Source of the DNA: RYN-230 sp963770545
Lineage (GTDB): Bacteria; Actinomycetota; Actinomycetes; Streptosporangiales; Streptosporangiaceae
Length of the DNA: 64,000 nt
Assembly (NCBI GenBank): GCA_963770545.1
Contig: CAVYQF010000026.1
Location: forward strand, 1 to 64,000
Direction of reading: 5' to 3'
Shown piece after piece: positions 9,146-17,688 of the stretch. The position numbers were made by a program, and so were the translations under genes. Positions within the stretch are counted from its first letter, which is position 1, and the number at the start of each line of letters is the position of its first letter. The notes beneath the pieces were generated by a model. It made no database searches. It was given only the letters and a program-made list of their open reading frames with translations, and was not told the origin of the DNA.

Positions 9146-9829
9146 TCAGGCGCCGTAGGCGGGCACGATCGCCCCGCTGACCGGCGCGGCGGCGTCGCTC
9201 ACGAGATAGGCGATGATGGTGGCGACCGCTTCCGGCGCGACCGCGTGCGCCAGCAGGTCCGGCGTCAGGTACGGACGGTTCTTAGCCGTGTCGAGCAGTT
9301 GCGGCGCGACGGCGTTCACGCGGATCCCGAGCGGGCGCAGCTCCAGGTCGAGCACCCGGGTCAGGTACACGAGAGCCGCCTTGCTGATGGCGTAGGTGGC
9401 CATCCCGGCGGTCGGCTCCAGGCCCGGGCGGGCGGTCACATGCACGATCGAACCTGAACCTCGTTCCCGCAGGTACGGGACTACCGCCTGGGTCAGCCAC
9501 AGCGCCGGGCCCACGTTGACGTCCATCATGAGCCGCAGATCGTCGGGCGTTGCGGCCAGCGCGTCGCCGAGGTGGTAAGTGCCGATCGTGTTCACCAGCA
9601 CCTCAGGCTGGCCGACCTCGGCGGCGATCTGGTCCACGACGCTGCGGGCTGCAGCGGGGTCGGTCGGGTCGGCCGCCCGTCGCCAGATCTCGTCCGGCAG
9701 TTCCTTCAGCCCTTCCTCGCTCCGGTCAACCCCGGCCACCGTGAACCCGGCGGCCGCCAGCTTCTGCGCGGTTGAGAGGCCGAGCTCACCGCCCGCACCA
9801 ACCACGATCGCCACTCGCTCGCTACTCAT
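9146..9829 (-). CDS. short-chain dehydrogenase/reductase (SDR)
   Basis: Rossmann-fold oxidoreductase of 227 residues. The cofactor-binding glycines are in VVGAGGELGLSTA, NTIGTYH replaces the usual NNAG segment, and the active-site YAISK is intact. An alanine stands 13 residues before the catalytic tyrosine (in VTARPG), where SDRs usually have serine. A threonine one residue earlier might substitute, otherwise activity could be reduced. The start at 9829 has a strong SD (GGAGGTGG), although the frame extends to 9952. It is followed immediately by the aldo/keto reductase and is divergent from the LAL regulator at 10009. Substrate unknown. Confidence 0.82.
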   Translation of the reverse strand: MSSERVAIVVGAGGELGLSTAQKLAAAGFTVAGVDRSEEGLKELPDEIWRRAADPTDPAAARSVVDQIAAEVGQPEVLVNTIGTYHLGDALAATPDDLRLMMDVNVGPALWLTQAVVPYLRERGSGSIVHVTARPGLEPTAGMATYAISKAALVYLTRVLDLELRPLGIRVNAVAPQLLDTAKNRPYLTPDLLAHAVAPEAVATIIAYLVSDAAAPVSGAIVPAYGA

Positions 9830-9923
9830 GCCGCCACCTCCGTGGAAGCGCCGCCGACGACGGATGTCATGGGTTCTCCTTCCGGTCGTTAACGCACCTG
9901 GTCGTTCCGGGACATGTTCAGGT

Positions 9924-9965
9924 TCACCACCAGGCAGGTGAGAGGTCGTCACCGGATTCTGGTGA
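9924..9965. promoter_or_regulatory. two TCACC/GGTGA inverted repeats in a divergent promoter
   Basis: TCACC-N8-GGTGA (9924-9941) and TCACC-N7-GGTGA (9949-9965) stand side by side between the SDR and the LAL regulator. They resemble the TCACCC-N5/6-GGGTGA palindromes found near 26.7, 31.3, 34.1, 34.7 and 36.1 kb. Arms of only 5 bp can arise by chance in GC-rich DNA. Confidence 0.3.
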
Positions 9966-10008
9966 TCTGCGTGGGCTACGCTGACCAGGTGCCGGAGGAG
10001 ATGGCCCG

Positions 10009-11881
10009 GTGACCGATAGGGCGGCTGCGAGAGGGCGGGCGGGGGTCGCGGCCCGGCCGGGGCTGATCGACCGTCACGACCTGGTCGCGGCCCTGGACCG
10101 CGCGGCCGGGAAACGGGTGACGGTCATCTCGGCGCCCGCCGGCAGCGGGAAGACGTCCCTGCTGCACGCGTTTGCTGACCGGCCGGACCAGGAACGGATC
10201 GCCTTCATGTCCGTGCCCCCGGGCCAGCATGACGCGCAGCTGTTCTGGCTCGCGCTGCTGGGTGCGGTCCGGGGCGTGAGCGGCGGCGCCGAGTCCCCGC
10301 CCGCGTCGCCCGGGTTCAACGGCCCGGCGATGGTGGACAAGATCCTGTCCGAGCTCGCGGTGTTCGGCGGCCCGCTGGTCCTGATCATCGATGAGCTGCA
10401 CGAGCTAGTCTCCGCCGAGGCTGTCGAGCAGCTGGGGTCGCTGCTGACGAGCCTCCCCGCAGGCGTCCATGCGGTCGTGGCCACCCGCCGTGACCCCCCG
10501 CTGCGCCTGCACCAGCTCCGGCTGGACGGGGAGCTGTCCGAGATCCGCGCTGCGCAGCTGCGCTTCTCCGAAGATGAGGCTCGCGGGCTGCTGACTACCG
10601 CCGGGGTAGCGCTGCCCGACCCGGTGGTCGCCCTGCTGCACCAGCGGACCGAAGGCTGGGCGGCTGGGCTGAGCCGACGTGGCGCTCGGCAGTGACCTGC
10701 GGGCGCTCGCGCTCCTGAATCTCGGCGTCACCGAGGCCTGGTCGCTACGGCTCGCCGACAGCGAACGGCACCTGGCGGAGGGCGCCGACCTGGCCCGGAG
10801 CATCGGCCGGCCGTACCTGGAGGTGGCCTGCCTCGCCCACCTGGGGTTCGCCGCCGTCGGCCACTCCTTCGCCCTGGCCCGGCGGCACTGCGAGGAAGCC
10901 ATCACGCAGGCGGCCCGGCACGGCTGGGACGCCGAAGCGGTGATCGCTCCCGCGCAGGCCACGCTGGCCGGGATCCTCATCTGGACGGGCGAGTTCGACC
11001 GCGGCGAGCAGTGGCTGGACCGGGCCAGGCGCGCCACCCAGGCCGGTGGTGAGCCGGGCATCCAGTTGCTCATCCACCTGATCTCGGCCATCCTCCCGGC
11101 GGTGCGCGGCCGGCACCATGAGGCGCTGGCCGAGTTCATCGCCGCCTGGCGGGTGCAGGAGCTCATGTCCGGGGAGCACGCGCTGACCTCCCGGGTCGCG
11201 TCGTGGACGATCGCCACCCACGCCCGGCTGGGGAAGACCGAGCAGGCGCGGGCCCTGCTCGCCTCTCTCGACGACCGGCTGGCCACCGCTGGTGAGATCC
11301 GCAACGCGGCCGCGGTGATCTGCCTCGCCGAGCAGGACCCCGGCGGGGCCCGCCGGGAGCTCCGGGCCGTCCTCGACGGCAGCGCCGCGGTCAATCCCTA
11401 CCTGACCCTGGTCGAGGCCCATCTGCTGGACGCACTCGCCTGCCGCGACCTGGGCGACGAGCACTCGGCGCGGGCGGGCGTGGAGCAGGCGCTGCGTCTG
11501 GCCGAACCGGACCGGCTGATCCTGCCGTTCGCGATGACCGGCGCGTGGACGCTGCTGACGGCCCTGCCGCCGCGGGGGACGTCGCAGGCCACGCTGGTCG
11601 CCGACATCCTTGACGCCGTCCACGGCGCCGGCCCCGGGGCCAGCGCCGGCCACGCTGCGCCTGCCGGACCAGCCGAGGAGCTCAGCCCGAGCGAGCTGCG
11701 CGTGCTGCGCTACCTGCCGACCAACCTCACCCGGCCTGAAATCGCCGGGGAGCTGTCCGTCTCGCTGAACACCGTCAACACCCACATCCGCCGGATCTAC
11801 GCCAAGCTTGGCGCGGCCGACCGTTCTTCGGCGGTGCAGCGCGGCCGCGAGCTGCGGCTGCTGTCATCTGGCCGCGCCTGA
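10009..11881 (+). pseudogene. LuxR-family (LAL/MalT-like) ATPase regulator with internal deletion
   Basis: The first frame (GTG 10009, SD GGAGGAG) is the ATPase domain of a MalT-like regulator: Walker A SAPAGSGKTSLL, Walker B LVLIIDELHEL and the terminal block HQRTEGWAAGL. It then stops at 10695. The second frame (from about 10679 to 11881) is the tetratricopeptide-rich part beginning SDLRALALLNLG and the C-terminal LuxR helix-turn-helix (LSPSELRVLRYLPTNLTRPEIAGELSV, then NTVNTHIRRIYAKLG, in two pieces). In intact relatives, including the two in this window, some 250 residues (winged helix and first repeats) separate these blocks. Here they are directly juxtaposed and out of frame. I read this as an internal deletion of roughly 0.75 kb plus a frame change, so the protein is not functional as a full regulator. 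Confidence 0.75.
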
Positions 11882-11895
11882 GCGCCATCGCTCAG
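11878..11895. terminator. hairpin containing both convergent stop codons
   Basis: A perfect 7-bp stem (CTGAGCG and CGCTCAG) with a 4-nt loop spans the 10-bp gap between two convergent genes. Each arm contains the stop codon of one gene. No T-tract follows, so it may act as a compact bidirectional terminator or transcript 3'-end stabiliser. Confidence 0.4.
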
Positions 11896-13118
11896 CGGGC
11901 TACTGGGTCCCAGCCGCGCAGGTGGCTGACAGATTGGCGGTACTCCCACTCGATGGCGTCTTTAAGCAGGTGGGCCAGGTGCCCGCCGCTGGTGATGCCG
12001 GCGATGTCGGCGACCCCGCGGTGGGTCCCGACCGAGACGACGAACCCTTTGTCGTGGAAGGTGAATGCCTCCAGTGGCCGGTCCCTGAGCTCCGCGTCCA
12101 GGTTGCGGGCCACCGTCTCCCCTTCCTCCAGGGCCGCCTGCGCCAGCGGGGGCAGCACGTGCCCGGTGCGCGGATCGGTCACCGAGGCGAGGTCTCCGGC
12201 GACGTAGATCTCCGGGTGGTCCAGCACGCGCAGGTACTGGTTGACCTTGACCCGGCCGTTGTGGCCGACCGGCAACCCCGAATCGGACACCAGCTCGGGT
12301 GCTTTCACCCCGCCCGCCCAGACGAATACGCCGCCCTTCACCAGCTGGCCATCCTGGAGCCGGAAGCCCTCGTCGGTCGCGGCGGCGATCGCCGCGTTGG
12401 TGCGGACCTGCACCCCCAGGTCGGAAAGGATCCTCGTGGCCTTGTCGATCAGCTGCGGTGAGGAGCCGGCCAGGATGGTAGGACCTGCCTCGACCAGCAG
12501 TACGGCGGGCCGGCCGGGCGCCAGGCCGTGGCGGCTGGCCACTTCGGGCAGGATCTCGGCCAGATCGCCGGCCAGCTCGACCCCGGTGGCGCCGCCGCCG
12601 CCGACGACCACGGTGGCCCGGCGGCGCTGCTCCTCAGGGTCGGTGGCGGCCGCGGCCGCCGAGATCGCCTGGGTGGCCGCCGCCCACACCTGCTCGGCGT
12701 CGCTGGCCGAATACAGCGACAGCGTGCGCTGGGCCAGGCCGGGGATGGCGAAGTCATTGGGCCGGCTGCCCAGGGCCAGCACCAGCCATCTCCAGCCGAT
12801 CGGCCCAGCCCCGGTGAGCAGCCGCCGGCCGGGCAGATCGAAACCGTTGATCTCGGTCTGGACGAAGCGGACCCGCTCGGCCAGCACGTCATGGAGCGGG
12901 ATGCGCACCGCGTCGGCGGCCCGGGTGCCGCCGGCGACCCGGGGCAACTCGGTGATCACCTGGTGGTAGTCGTGCCGGTCGGCCAGGATCAGCTCCACCG
13001 GGTTGCGCCGCAGTTTGGCCGACAGGCGCAAGGCGACGTGCAACCCGGCGTAGCCCGCACCGGCCACCACGATCTGGCCGCTGCTCTCGGCGGTGGGTGC
13101 ATTCATGGCGTTCTCCAT
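11892..13118 (-). CDS. NAD(P)/FAD-dependent oxidoreductase, type II NADH dehydrogenase-like
   Basis: Flavoprotein of 408 residues with two dinucleotide-binding folds: an FAD motif IVVAGAGYAGLHVALRL near the N-terminus and a second motif VVVGGGGATGVELAGDLAE for NAD(P)H near residue 165. The C-terminal FAD block YVAGDLASV and the quinone-side segment PPLAQAALEEGE follow. The overall plan is that of monotopic NDH-2 quinone reductases, which oxidise NADH without pumping protons. It is more divergent than the second copy at 14.6-15.9 kb and lacks an obvious C-terminal membrane helix. ATG 13118 is supported by an SD (GGAAGGGGG); the longer frame to 13592 is not. It could also reduce something other than quinone. 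Confidence 0.82.
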   Translation of the reverse strand: MENAMNAPTAESSGQIVVAGAGYAGLHVALRLSAKLRRNPVELILADRHDYHQVITELPRVAGGTRAADAVRIPLHDVLAERVRFVQTEINGFDLPGRRLLTGAGPIGWRWLVLALGSRPNDFAIPGLAQRTLSLYSASDAEQVWAAATQAISAAAAATDPEEQRRRATVVVGGGGATGVELAGDLAEILPEVASRHGLAPGRPAVLLVEAGPTILAGSSPQLIDKATRILSDLGVQVRTNAAIAAATDEGFRLQDGQLVKGGVFVWAGGVKAPELVSDSGLPVGHNGRVKVNQYLRVLDHPEIYVAGDLASVTDPRTGHVLPPLAQAALEEGETVARNLDAELRDRPLEAFTFHDKGFVVSVGTHRGVADIAGITSGGHLAHLLKDAIEWEYRQSVSHLRGWDPVAR

Positions 13119-13344
13119 GGTATTGCCCCCTTCCTGGCAGGCCTCAGCCAGCAGGCACCCGGTCGTGATCATGCCCGGTGGCGAGCGGGCTGGCAGGCGC
13201 CCCGCCTGGTTTTCGTTATCTGCAATTTTCTGTGAGCTTTCCCAGAGCTGACGTTCAGCAACTCTCCTGGCGTGACCAGCATGATTGCGTAGCAGTACGT
13301 GGAGGAGCCGACGAGCCGAGGCACGGCAGATGAGGGGCAACCAC

Positions 13345-14559
13345 GTGAACAGACCTGCTGAGCCCAGGTGGCGGCGCTGGTTCCGGCGCCCGGGCCGGGG
13401 CATTCCGCTGAACATGTCGGGACCCTCCCAGCCGTCCGGCGTGCTGGCTAAGCGGGTGCTCGCCGTGCTGCTCGGCCTGGCGATCACGCTCGTGGCGGTG
13501 GTGCAGTACCGCACGGGCCGGGGTCCCGTCGTGGTCGCGTGGCTGGCGGTCGGCCCGCTCCTGGCGTCCCTTCTGCTGCGCCCGTGGATCACCGCCGTGC
13601 TCGCGGGATGGGCGACGCTGCTGGGCGTGGGGCTGATCGCGGGTCAGCCCGCCCGGCCCGGGACGCTGGTGTCGCACCTGGGGGTGTTCGTCCTGCTGGC
13701 CGCCTTCGCGGTGGCCAACGCCGCGCTGCGCACCGCGGCGCAGCAGCGGCTGAGCCGGGTTCGTGCGGTGGCGCGGGTGGCGCAGAGCGCGCTGCTGCGT
13801 GAGGTCCCGGCCACGGTCACGGCGGGACGGCTGGCCTCGCGCTACGTCTCGGCCGCGGCCGAGGCCCGGGTGGGCGGGGACATCCTCGAGGTTATCTCCG
13901 AGGGGGGCCGCACCCGCTGGCTGATCGGGGACACGCGGGGGAAGGGACTGCCGGCGGTGCGCCTGGCCGCCGTCGCGACGACCAGCTTCCGGGATGCCTG
14001 CGCCCAGCCGGGCCTGTCGCTGGCCGAGGTGGCGCGGGTGGTGGACCGGTCCGTGACGCTGGCCGCGGGCGAGGAGGACTTCGTGACGGCGCTGTTCGCA
14101 CAGTTCGACCCGCGTGGCTGGCTTGAGCTCGTCACCTGCGGCCACCCGCCGCCACTGCGGCTGAACTCCGGCGGCGGACTGCAGGCCCTGACCCCTTCCT
14201 CGTACGCGACACCGCTGGGCCTGCATCCCGACATGAAGACGTCCACGTTCTCCGTCGGCGAGGGTGACCGGGTGGTGTTCTACACCGACGGCCTGCTCGA
14301 GGCCCGCGACCGGACGGGCCGCTACTTCCGGCTGGAGGACTGCGCTGACAGCCTCCGTGGCCCCGACCTGGAGGCCGCCGCCGACGAGCTGCTCGGCCGC
14401 CTGGTGGCCCACACCGGCCGCAGGCTCGACGACGACGTGGCCGTGCTGCTCTTCGAGGCCGCCCCCTGCGCGGTGGCAGCCGGGCCCGCTGGGACTCCGG
14501 GAGCGGCCCGTGACATCAGGCCCGCGCATGATCTTGTGGCCGCCGGGTCCAGGCCCTGA
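13345..14559 (+). CDS. membrane-anchored PP2C/SpoIIE-type serine phosphatase
   Basis: Protein of about 404 residues. Residues 30-130 contain roughly four hydrophobic helices (for example VLAVLLGLAITLVAVVQY). A short linker is followed by a SpoIIE/RsbU phosphatase domain with the metal-binding aspartates in GGDILEV, GDTRGKGLPA, FYTDGLLEARD and DDDVAVLL. Such enzymes dephosphorylate anti-sigma-factor antagonists and control general stress sigma factors, with the membrane part sensing or localising. The start is ambiguous: GTG 13345 has a well-spaced GAGGGG, while ATG 13330 or further upstream remains possible. No anti-sigma factor or antagonist gene is adjacent. It lies between two NDH-2-like genes, which hints at a redox or respiratory stress link. 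Confidence 0.85.
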   Translation: MNRPAEPRWRRWFRRPGRGIPLNMSGPSQPSGVLAKRVLAVLLGLAITLVAVVQYRTGRGPVVVAWLAVGPLLASLLLRPWITAVLAGWATLLGVGLIAGQPARPGTLVSHLGVFVLLAAFAVANAALRTAAQQRLSRVRAVARVAQSALLREVPATVTAGRLASRYVSAAAEARVGGDILEVISEGGRTRWLIGDTRGKGLPAVRLAAVATTSFRDACAQPGLSLAEVARVVDRSVTLAAGEEDFVTALFAQFDPRGWLELVTCGHPPPLRLNSGGGLQALTPSSYATPLGLHPDMKTSTFSVGEGDRVVFYTDGLLEARDRTGRYFRLEDCADSLRGPDLEAAADELLGRLVAHTGRRLDDDVAVLLFEAAPCAVAAGPAGTPGAARDIRPAHDLVAAGSRP

Positions 14560-14573
14560 ACCGGCCCGCGGCG

Positions 14574-15875
14574 TCAGCGCTCAGTGAGCTCGTACCGGGC
14601 TTGCTCGAAGGTGATGAGCCGGTGGGCCCGGTTCTTGGTGAAGGTCAGCCCGCGGCCCCAGGAAAACACGGCCGCGAGCCGGTTACCCCAGCCGATCAGG
14701 TAGAGCACGTGGACGAATCCCCACATGGTGTAGCCGATCACGCCGGTGAACCGCAGGCCGAAAGACTCCGTGACCGCGGACAGGTGGCCGATCGTGGCCA
14801 TGCTGCCCTTGTCGCGGTATTTGAAGGGGACGGCTGGCGGGCCGCCGCCGAGCCGGGCCCGGATCAGCTGGCCGACGTACCTGCCCTGCTGAATGGCGGG
14901 CTGCGCGACCCCGGGCAGCCCGTTCAGCGAGATCATGTCCCCGACGGCGAACACCTCCGGATGGCCAGGCAGGCTGCAGTCTGGCCGCACCGCCACCCGC
15001 CCGGCCCGGTCGGTCCGGGCCCCGGTGGCCTCGGCCAGCATGGCGGCCAGCGGCGAGGCCCGCACGCCAGCGGCCCAGATCTTGGTGCGAGCGGGAACCT
15101 GCTCCTCGCCCCCGGGGCCCTGCACGGTGATGCTGCCGTGGTCCATCCCGACCGCCGTGGTGTTCAGCCGTACCTCGACGCCCATCTTCCCCAGCCGCCG
15201 CCGGGTGTAGCGCTGCAGCTTCGGGTGGAAGGCGCCCAGCACCGCCGGGGCCGCCTCGACCAGCAGGATCCTCGCCTCCGTGGTGACCACGCTGCGGTAG
15301 TCCCTCGGCAGCACCTGGTGGGCTAGCTCGGCCAGCTGGCCCACCAGCTCAACCCCGGTCGGCCCGGCTCCGACGACCACGAAGGTCAGGTAGGCGGTCC
15401 GCTCCGCGGGGTCGGTGGCCAGTTCGGCCATCTCGTAGGCGGTGAGAATGTGGCTGCGCAGATGGCGGGCGTCCTCCAGGGTTTTCATCCCGGGCGCGAA
15501 CTCAGCCCACTCGTCGTGCCCGAAGTAGGCGTCCGTCGCGCCACTGGCGACCACGAGGGTGTCATAGGGCAGGAACAGTTCGCGGCCGTCTGGGGCCACC
15601 GCGGCCACCACCCGGTCCTTCACATCCAGGTCTTTCACGTCGGCCAGCAACGTGCGTGCGTTCTGCTGGGACCTGATCACGCTGCGCAGCGCCGGTGCGA
15701 TCACCCCTTCGGGCAGGAGTCCGGCGGCCACCTGATATAGCAACGGCTGGAAGAGGTGATGGTTGGTCCGGTCTATGACCGTCAGGTTGACGTCGGCGCG
15801 AGCCAGGGCGTGCGTGACGTTGATGCCGCCGAAACCACCACCGACGACGACTACGCGGTGCCGTTGAGCCGTCAT
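14574..15875 (-). CDS. ndh: type II NADH:quinone oxidoreductase
   Basis: Flavoprotein of 433 residues with the full NDH-2 layout: FAD motif VVVVGGGFGGINVTHALA, HHLFQPLLYQVAAG, NADH motif VVVGAGPTGVELVGQLAELA, the second FAD block EVFAVGDMISLNG, and QPAIQQGRYVGQ near the quinone site. The C-terminus has a hydrophobic, aromatic stretch (VHVLYLIGWGN and FSWGRG) typical of the membrane-associated end. It would oxidise NADH at the inner face of the membrane and reduce menaquinone without proton pumping. ATG 15875 has SD AGGGGAG. It converges with the phosphatase gene. Confidence 0.92.
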   Translation of the reverse strand: MTAQRHRVVVVGGGFGGINVTHALARADVNLTVIDRTNHHLFQPLLYQVAAGLLPEGVIAPALRSVIRSQQNARTLLADVKDLDVKDRVVAAVAPDGRELFLPYDTLVVASGATDAYFGHDEWAEFAPGMKTLEDARHLRSHILTAYEMAELATDPAERTAYLTFVVVGAGPTGVELVGQLAELAHQVLPRDYRSVVTTEARILLVEAAPAVLGAFHPKLQRYTRRRLGKMGVEVRLNTTAVGMDHGSITVQGPGGEEQVPARTKIWAAGVRASPLAAMLAEATGARTDRAGRVAVRPDCSLPGHPEVFAVGDMISLNGLPGVAQPAIQQGRYVGQLIRARLGGGPPAVPFKYRDKGSMATIGHLSAVTESFGLRFTGVIGYTMWGFVHVLYLIGWGNRLAAVFSWGRGLTFTKNRAHRLITFEQARYELTER

Positions 15876-15909
15876 GCGCCATCTCCCCTGGGGCGTGCGC
15901 TGTCCTGAC

Positions 15910-16038
15910 CTACGGTCTACCTTGCCGTCGGCCCGTGAGCGCCAGCATCAGCCACTGGGCGCCGACGGTCTGCATCCAGCTGCCGATGTTGCTGATGAAC
16001 TGGGCGCCCCAGAGGGCCCGCGAACGCTTCGTGGCGGA
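15910..16038 (-). pseudogene. vestige of an MFS transporter N-terminus (MFS_3/EntS-like)
   Basis: In the 218-bp space upstream of ndh, the minus strand encodes a block ending at a TAG at 15910 and reading ALWGAQFISNIGSWMQTVGA plus QWLMLALTG. This is characteristic of the first transmembrane helix of transmembrane-secretion-effector type MFS proteins. No start, no second helix and no further homology is present, so it is a stub of about 40 codons left by a deletion. It should not be transcribed as a functional gene. The recognition is by eye. Confidence 0.5.
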
Positions 16039-16093
16039 ACGGCACCCACGCCCATCCGGGCGACCGTGGCGTGCTCACCGGGATGGGTCTTAT

Positions 16094-16393
16094 TCAGGTT
16101 GTGCTGGTGAACGCGTCGCGGGGCGGCTCACCCGCCGCGTGATCGAAGCTGGCGTCCCGGATTTCCCGGATGGCCTGATCAAGCTCGTGCACGGCGTGGC
16201 GGATCTTGTCGTCCGCGGGGTGATTAACCATCAGTTCCAGCGCGGACTGGAGGTCTTGGCCCGCGGCGAGCAGCCGGCGGACCACGACGTCGTCCGGGCT
16301 GCCCGGCGGGGGATCGCGGGTCGGCTGGGCCGGGGGGATAGCCGATGCGGACGTGGTGGTCCGGCTGGAATAAGCACCTGGTACCCGGTACAT
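16094..16393 (-). CDS. small protein with a histidine-kinase-dimerisation-like helix
   Basis: Ninety-nine residues, start ATG 16393 set by a well-spaced AAGGAG. The first 40 residues are proline/serine/threonine-rich and probably unstructured. The rest forms helices: VRRLLAAGQDLQSALELM and then HAVHELDQAIREIRDASFDH. The second block resembles the dimerisation helix of DevS/NarX-type sensor kinases, where a similar LDxxIREIR run follows the phosphorylated histidine. No kinase ATPase domain follows. It may be a free-standing helical hairpin derived from such a kinase, or chance similarity. Function unknown. Confidence 0.55.
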   Translation of the reverse strand: MYRVPGAYSSRTTTSASAIPPAQPTRDPPPGSPDDVVVRRLLAAGQDLQSALELMVNHPADDKIRHAVHELDQAIREIRDASFDHAAGEPPRDAFTSTT

Positions 16394-16461
16394 CGTGGTG
16401 GCTCCTTGCCGTAGTAGGGCCAAGCTGGGCGTGCGGTCAGGGTCTGGAGCGACGGGCGTAC

Positions 16462-16689
16462 CTACACCACCCGGCCAGCAGCAAGAAGAGGCGCGATATC
16501 CCGGCCGGCGGGCTCCCGCCGCTGGCAACCCGGGCACTCCGCCAGGGACAGCCGGATCGCGGACGGCCAGTAAACGAATCTGTCGGTCCGGCAGTAGATG
16601 CACAGCGTGCTCCGGCCGGCATCGGGTGCTGGCCCGGGGCGTCGCGCTCCGTCGGTCCCGGAGGGGCGGCTCATCCCAGGATTTGTCAT
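16462..16689 (-). CDS. small putative zinc-ribbon protein
   Basis: Seventy-five residues from ATG 16689, with AAGGTGG upstream. The centre has LCIYCRTD followed about 20 residues later by ECPGCQRRE, a CxxC-x20-CxxC arrangement that could bind one zinc ion. The N-terminus is rich in glycine, proline and serine. Other frames overlap here with similar codon bias, so the choice rests on the SD and the paired CxxC motifs. Such proteins are often regulators or structural accessories; nothing more specific can be said. It lies about 70 bp upstream of the 99-residue gene, same strand. Confidence 0.45.
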   Translation of the reverse strand: MTNPGMSRPSGTDGARRPGPAPDAGRSTLCIYCRTDRFVYWPSAIRLSLAECPGCQRREPAGRDIAPLLAAGRVV

Positions 16690-16849
16690 AGCTTCGCCAC
16701 CTTCAACGCAGGGCTGCAAGCGGCGAGGGAGCGCATGGTCTGGACCGATCCAGGCTCGCTAGATGCTGCCAGCGTCGCACGAACCTACGGCGGAGGCAAA
16801 CCCGCCGGACTGCGGCCGGCGACGACTACCGAACAGCCACGCCAAGGGC

Positions 16850-17521
16850 TCACGCCAGCGCGATGCCGGTTCCCGTGATGAACAGCAGGAGCAGGGGCCC
16901 GGACACGTACGCCAGGTCGGCGACACCCGGCAGAAGCAGCAGGTAGGCCACGGCGGAGCAGGTGATGGCGATGGCCAGGATGATCCCGGCGTAACGCAGC
17001 CACCGGGGCAGTATCCCCGAGGTGGCGCCGGCCAGGGCGAGGACGGCCAGCGCGACCATCTTGACCCCGTCCAGCCGGTTCACCGACTCGTAGAGCAGGT
17101 GCGCGGGGCCGGGGCTGGCCGTCCCGGCCAGGACGGCCCCGAGCACGAACTGCACCAGCGAGATGAGTGCGGCCGTCAGGCCCGCGATGACGGCGATCCG
17201 GGCGTGCGCGACCGCCCCGGACTGACGGGCCGCCCGGGCCAGGGCGATCGAGATGACCGCCAAGCCCACGGCAGGCAGTCCTTCGGTCAGGCCAAACTGC
17301 AGCGTCACGGCGGCCTGGTGCCCGGCGAGCGCGGCGGTGATCGATGCCCCGGACGCGTTGAGCTTCGGGCTGGGTGCCCCCACGGCCAGCCCGGCTATCC
17401 AGGACAGTGTGTAAGCGATTCCGGTGACGCCGGTCACCGTCAGCAGACGACGACGCACGTCTCGCCTGGCGGGGAGGTCAGTGTTCGTGTTCCTCAGCAG
17501 GTCGGGCTGGAGAGCGCCCAT
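16850..17521 (-). CDS. integral membrane protein of unknown function
   Basis: Predicted inner-membrane protein of 223 residues with about six hydrophobic helices after a short basic N-terminus (RRDVRRRLL). Examples are VTGIAYTLSWIAGLAVG, LTAALISLVQFVLGAVLAG, MVALAVLALAGATSG and GIILAIAITCSAVAYLLLLP. The loop after helix 1 carries PSPKLNASG, a pattern seen in actinobacterial DUF4386-like proteins. ATG 17521 has a strong SD (GGAGGAAA). It is divergent from the methyltransferase at 17689. No catalytic motif is visible. Confidence 0.75.
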   Translation of the reverse strand: MGALQPDLLRNTNTDLPARRDVRRRLLTVTGVTGIAYTLSWIAGLAVGAPSPKLNASGASITAALAGHQAAVTLQFGLTEGLPAVGLAVISIALARAARQSGAVAHARIAVIAGLTAALISLVQFVLGAVLAGTASPGPAHLLYESVNRLDGVKMVALAVLALAGATSGILPRWLRYAGIILAIAITCSAVAYLLLLPGVADLAYVSGPLLLLFITGTGIALA

Positions 17522-17688
17522 TTGTTTCCTCCGGTCGGTGGTGCATTCCTTTCCTTCGCACGTTAGGAACGTCCGGGGGGCTGGACGTCACCCGAAAGTG
17601 GACTGCCAGGTGGAGTCTTTCCTGGCGGAACCGGGCCCAAAGTGCCGGCGTACTGCGTGTAGGAACGGCACCGTTTACCATCGCGAGG

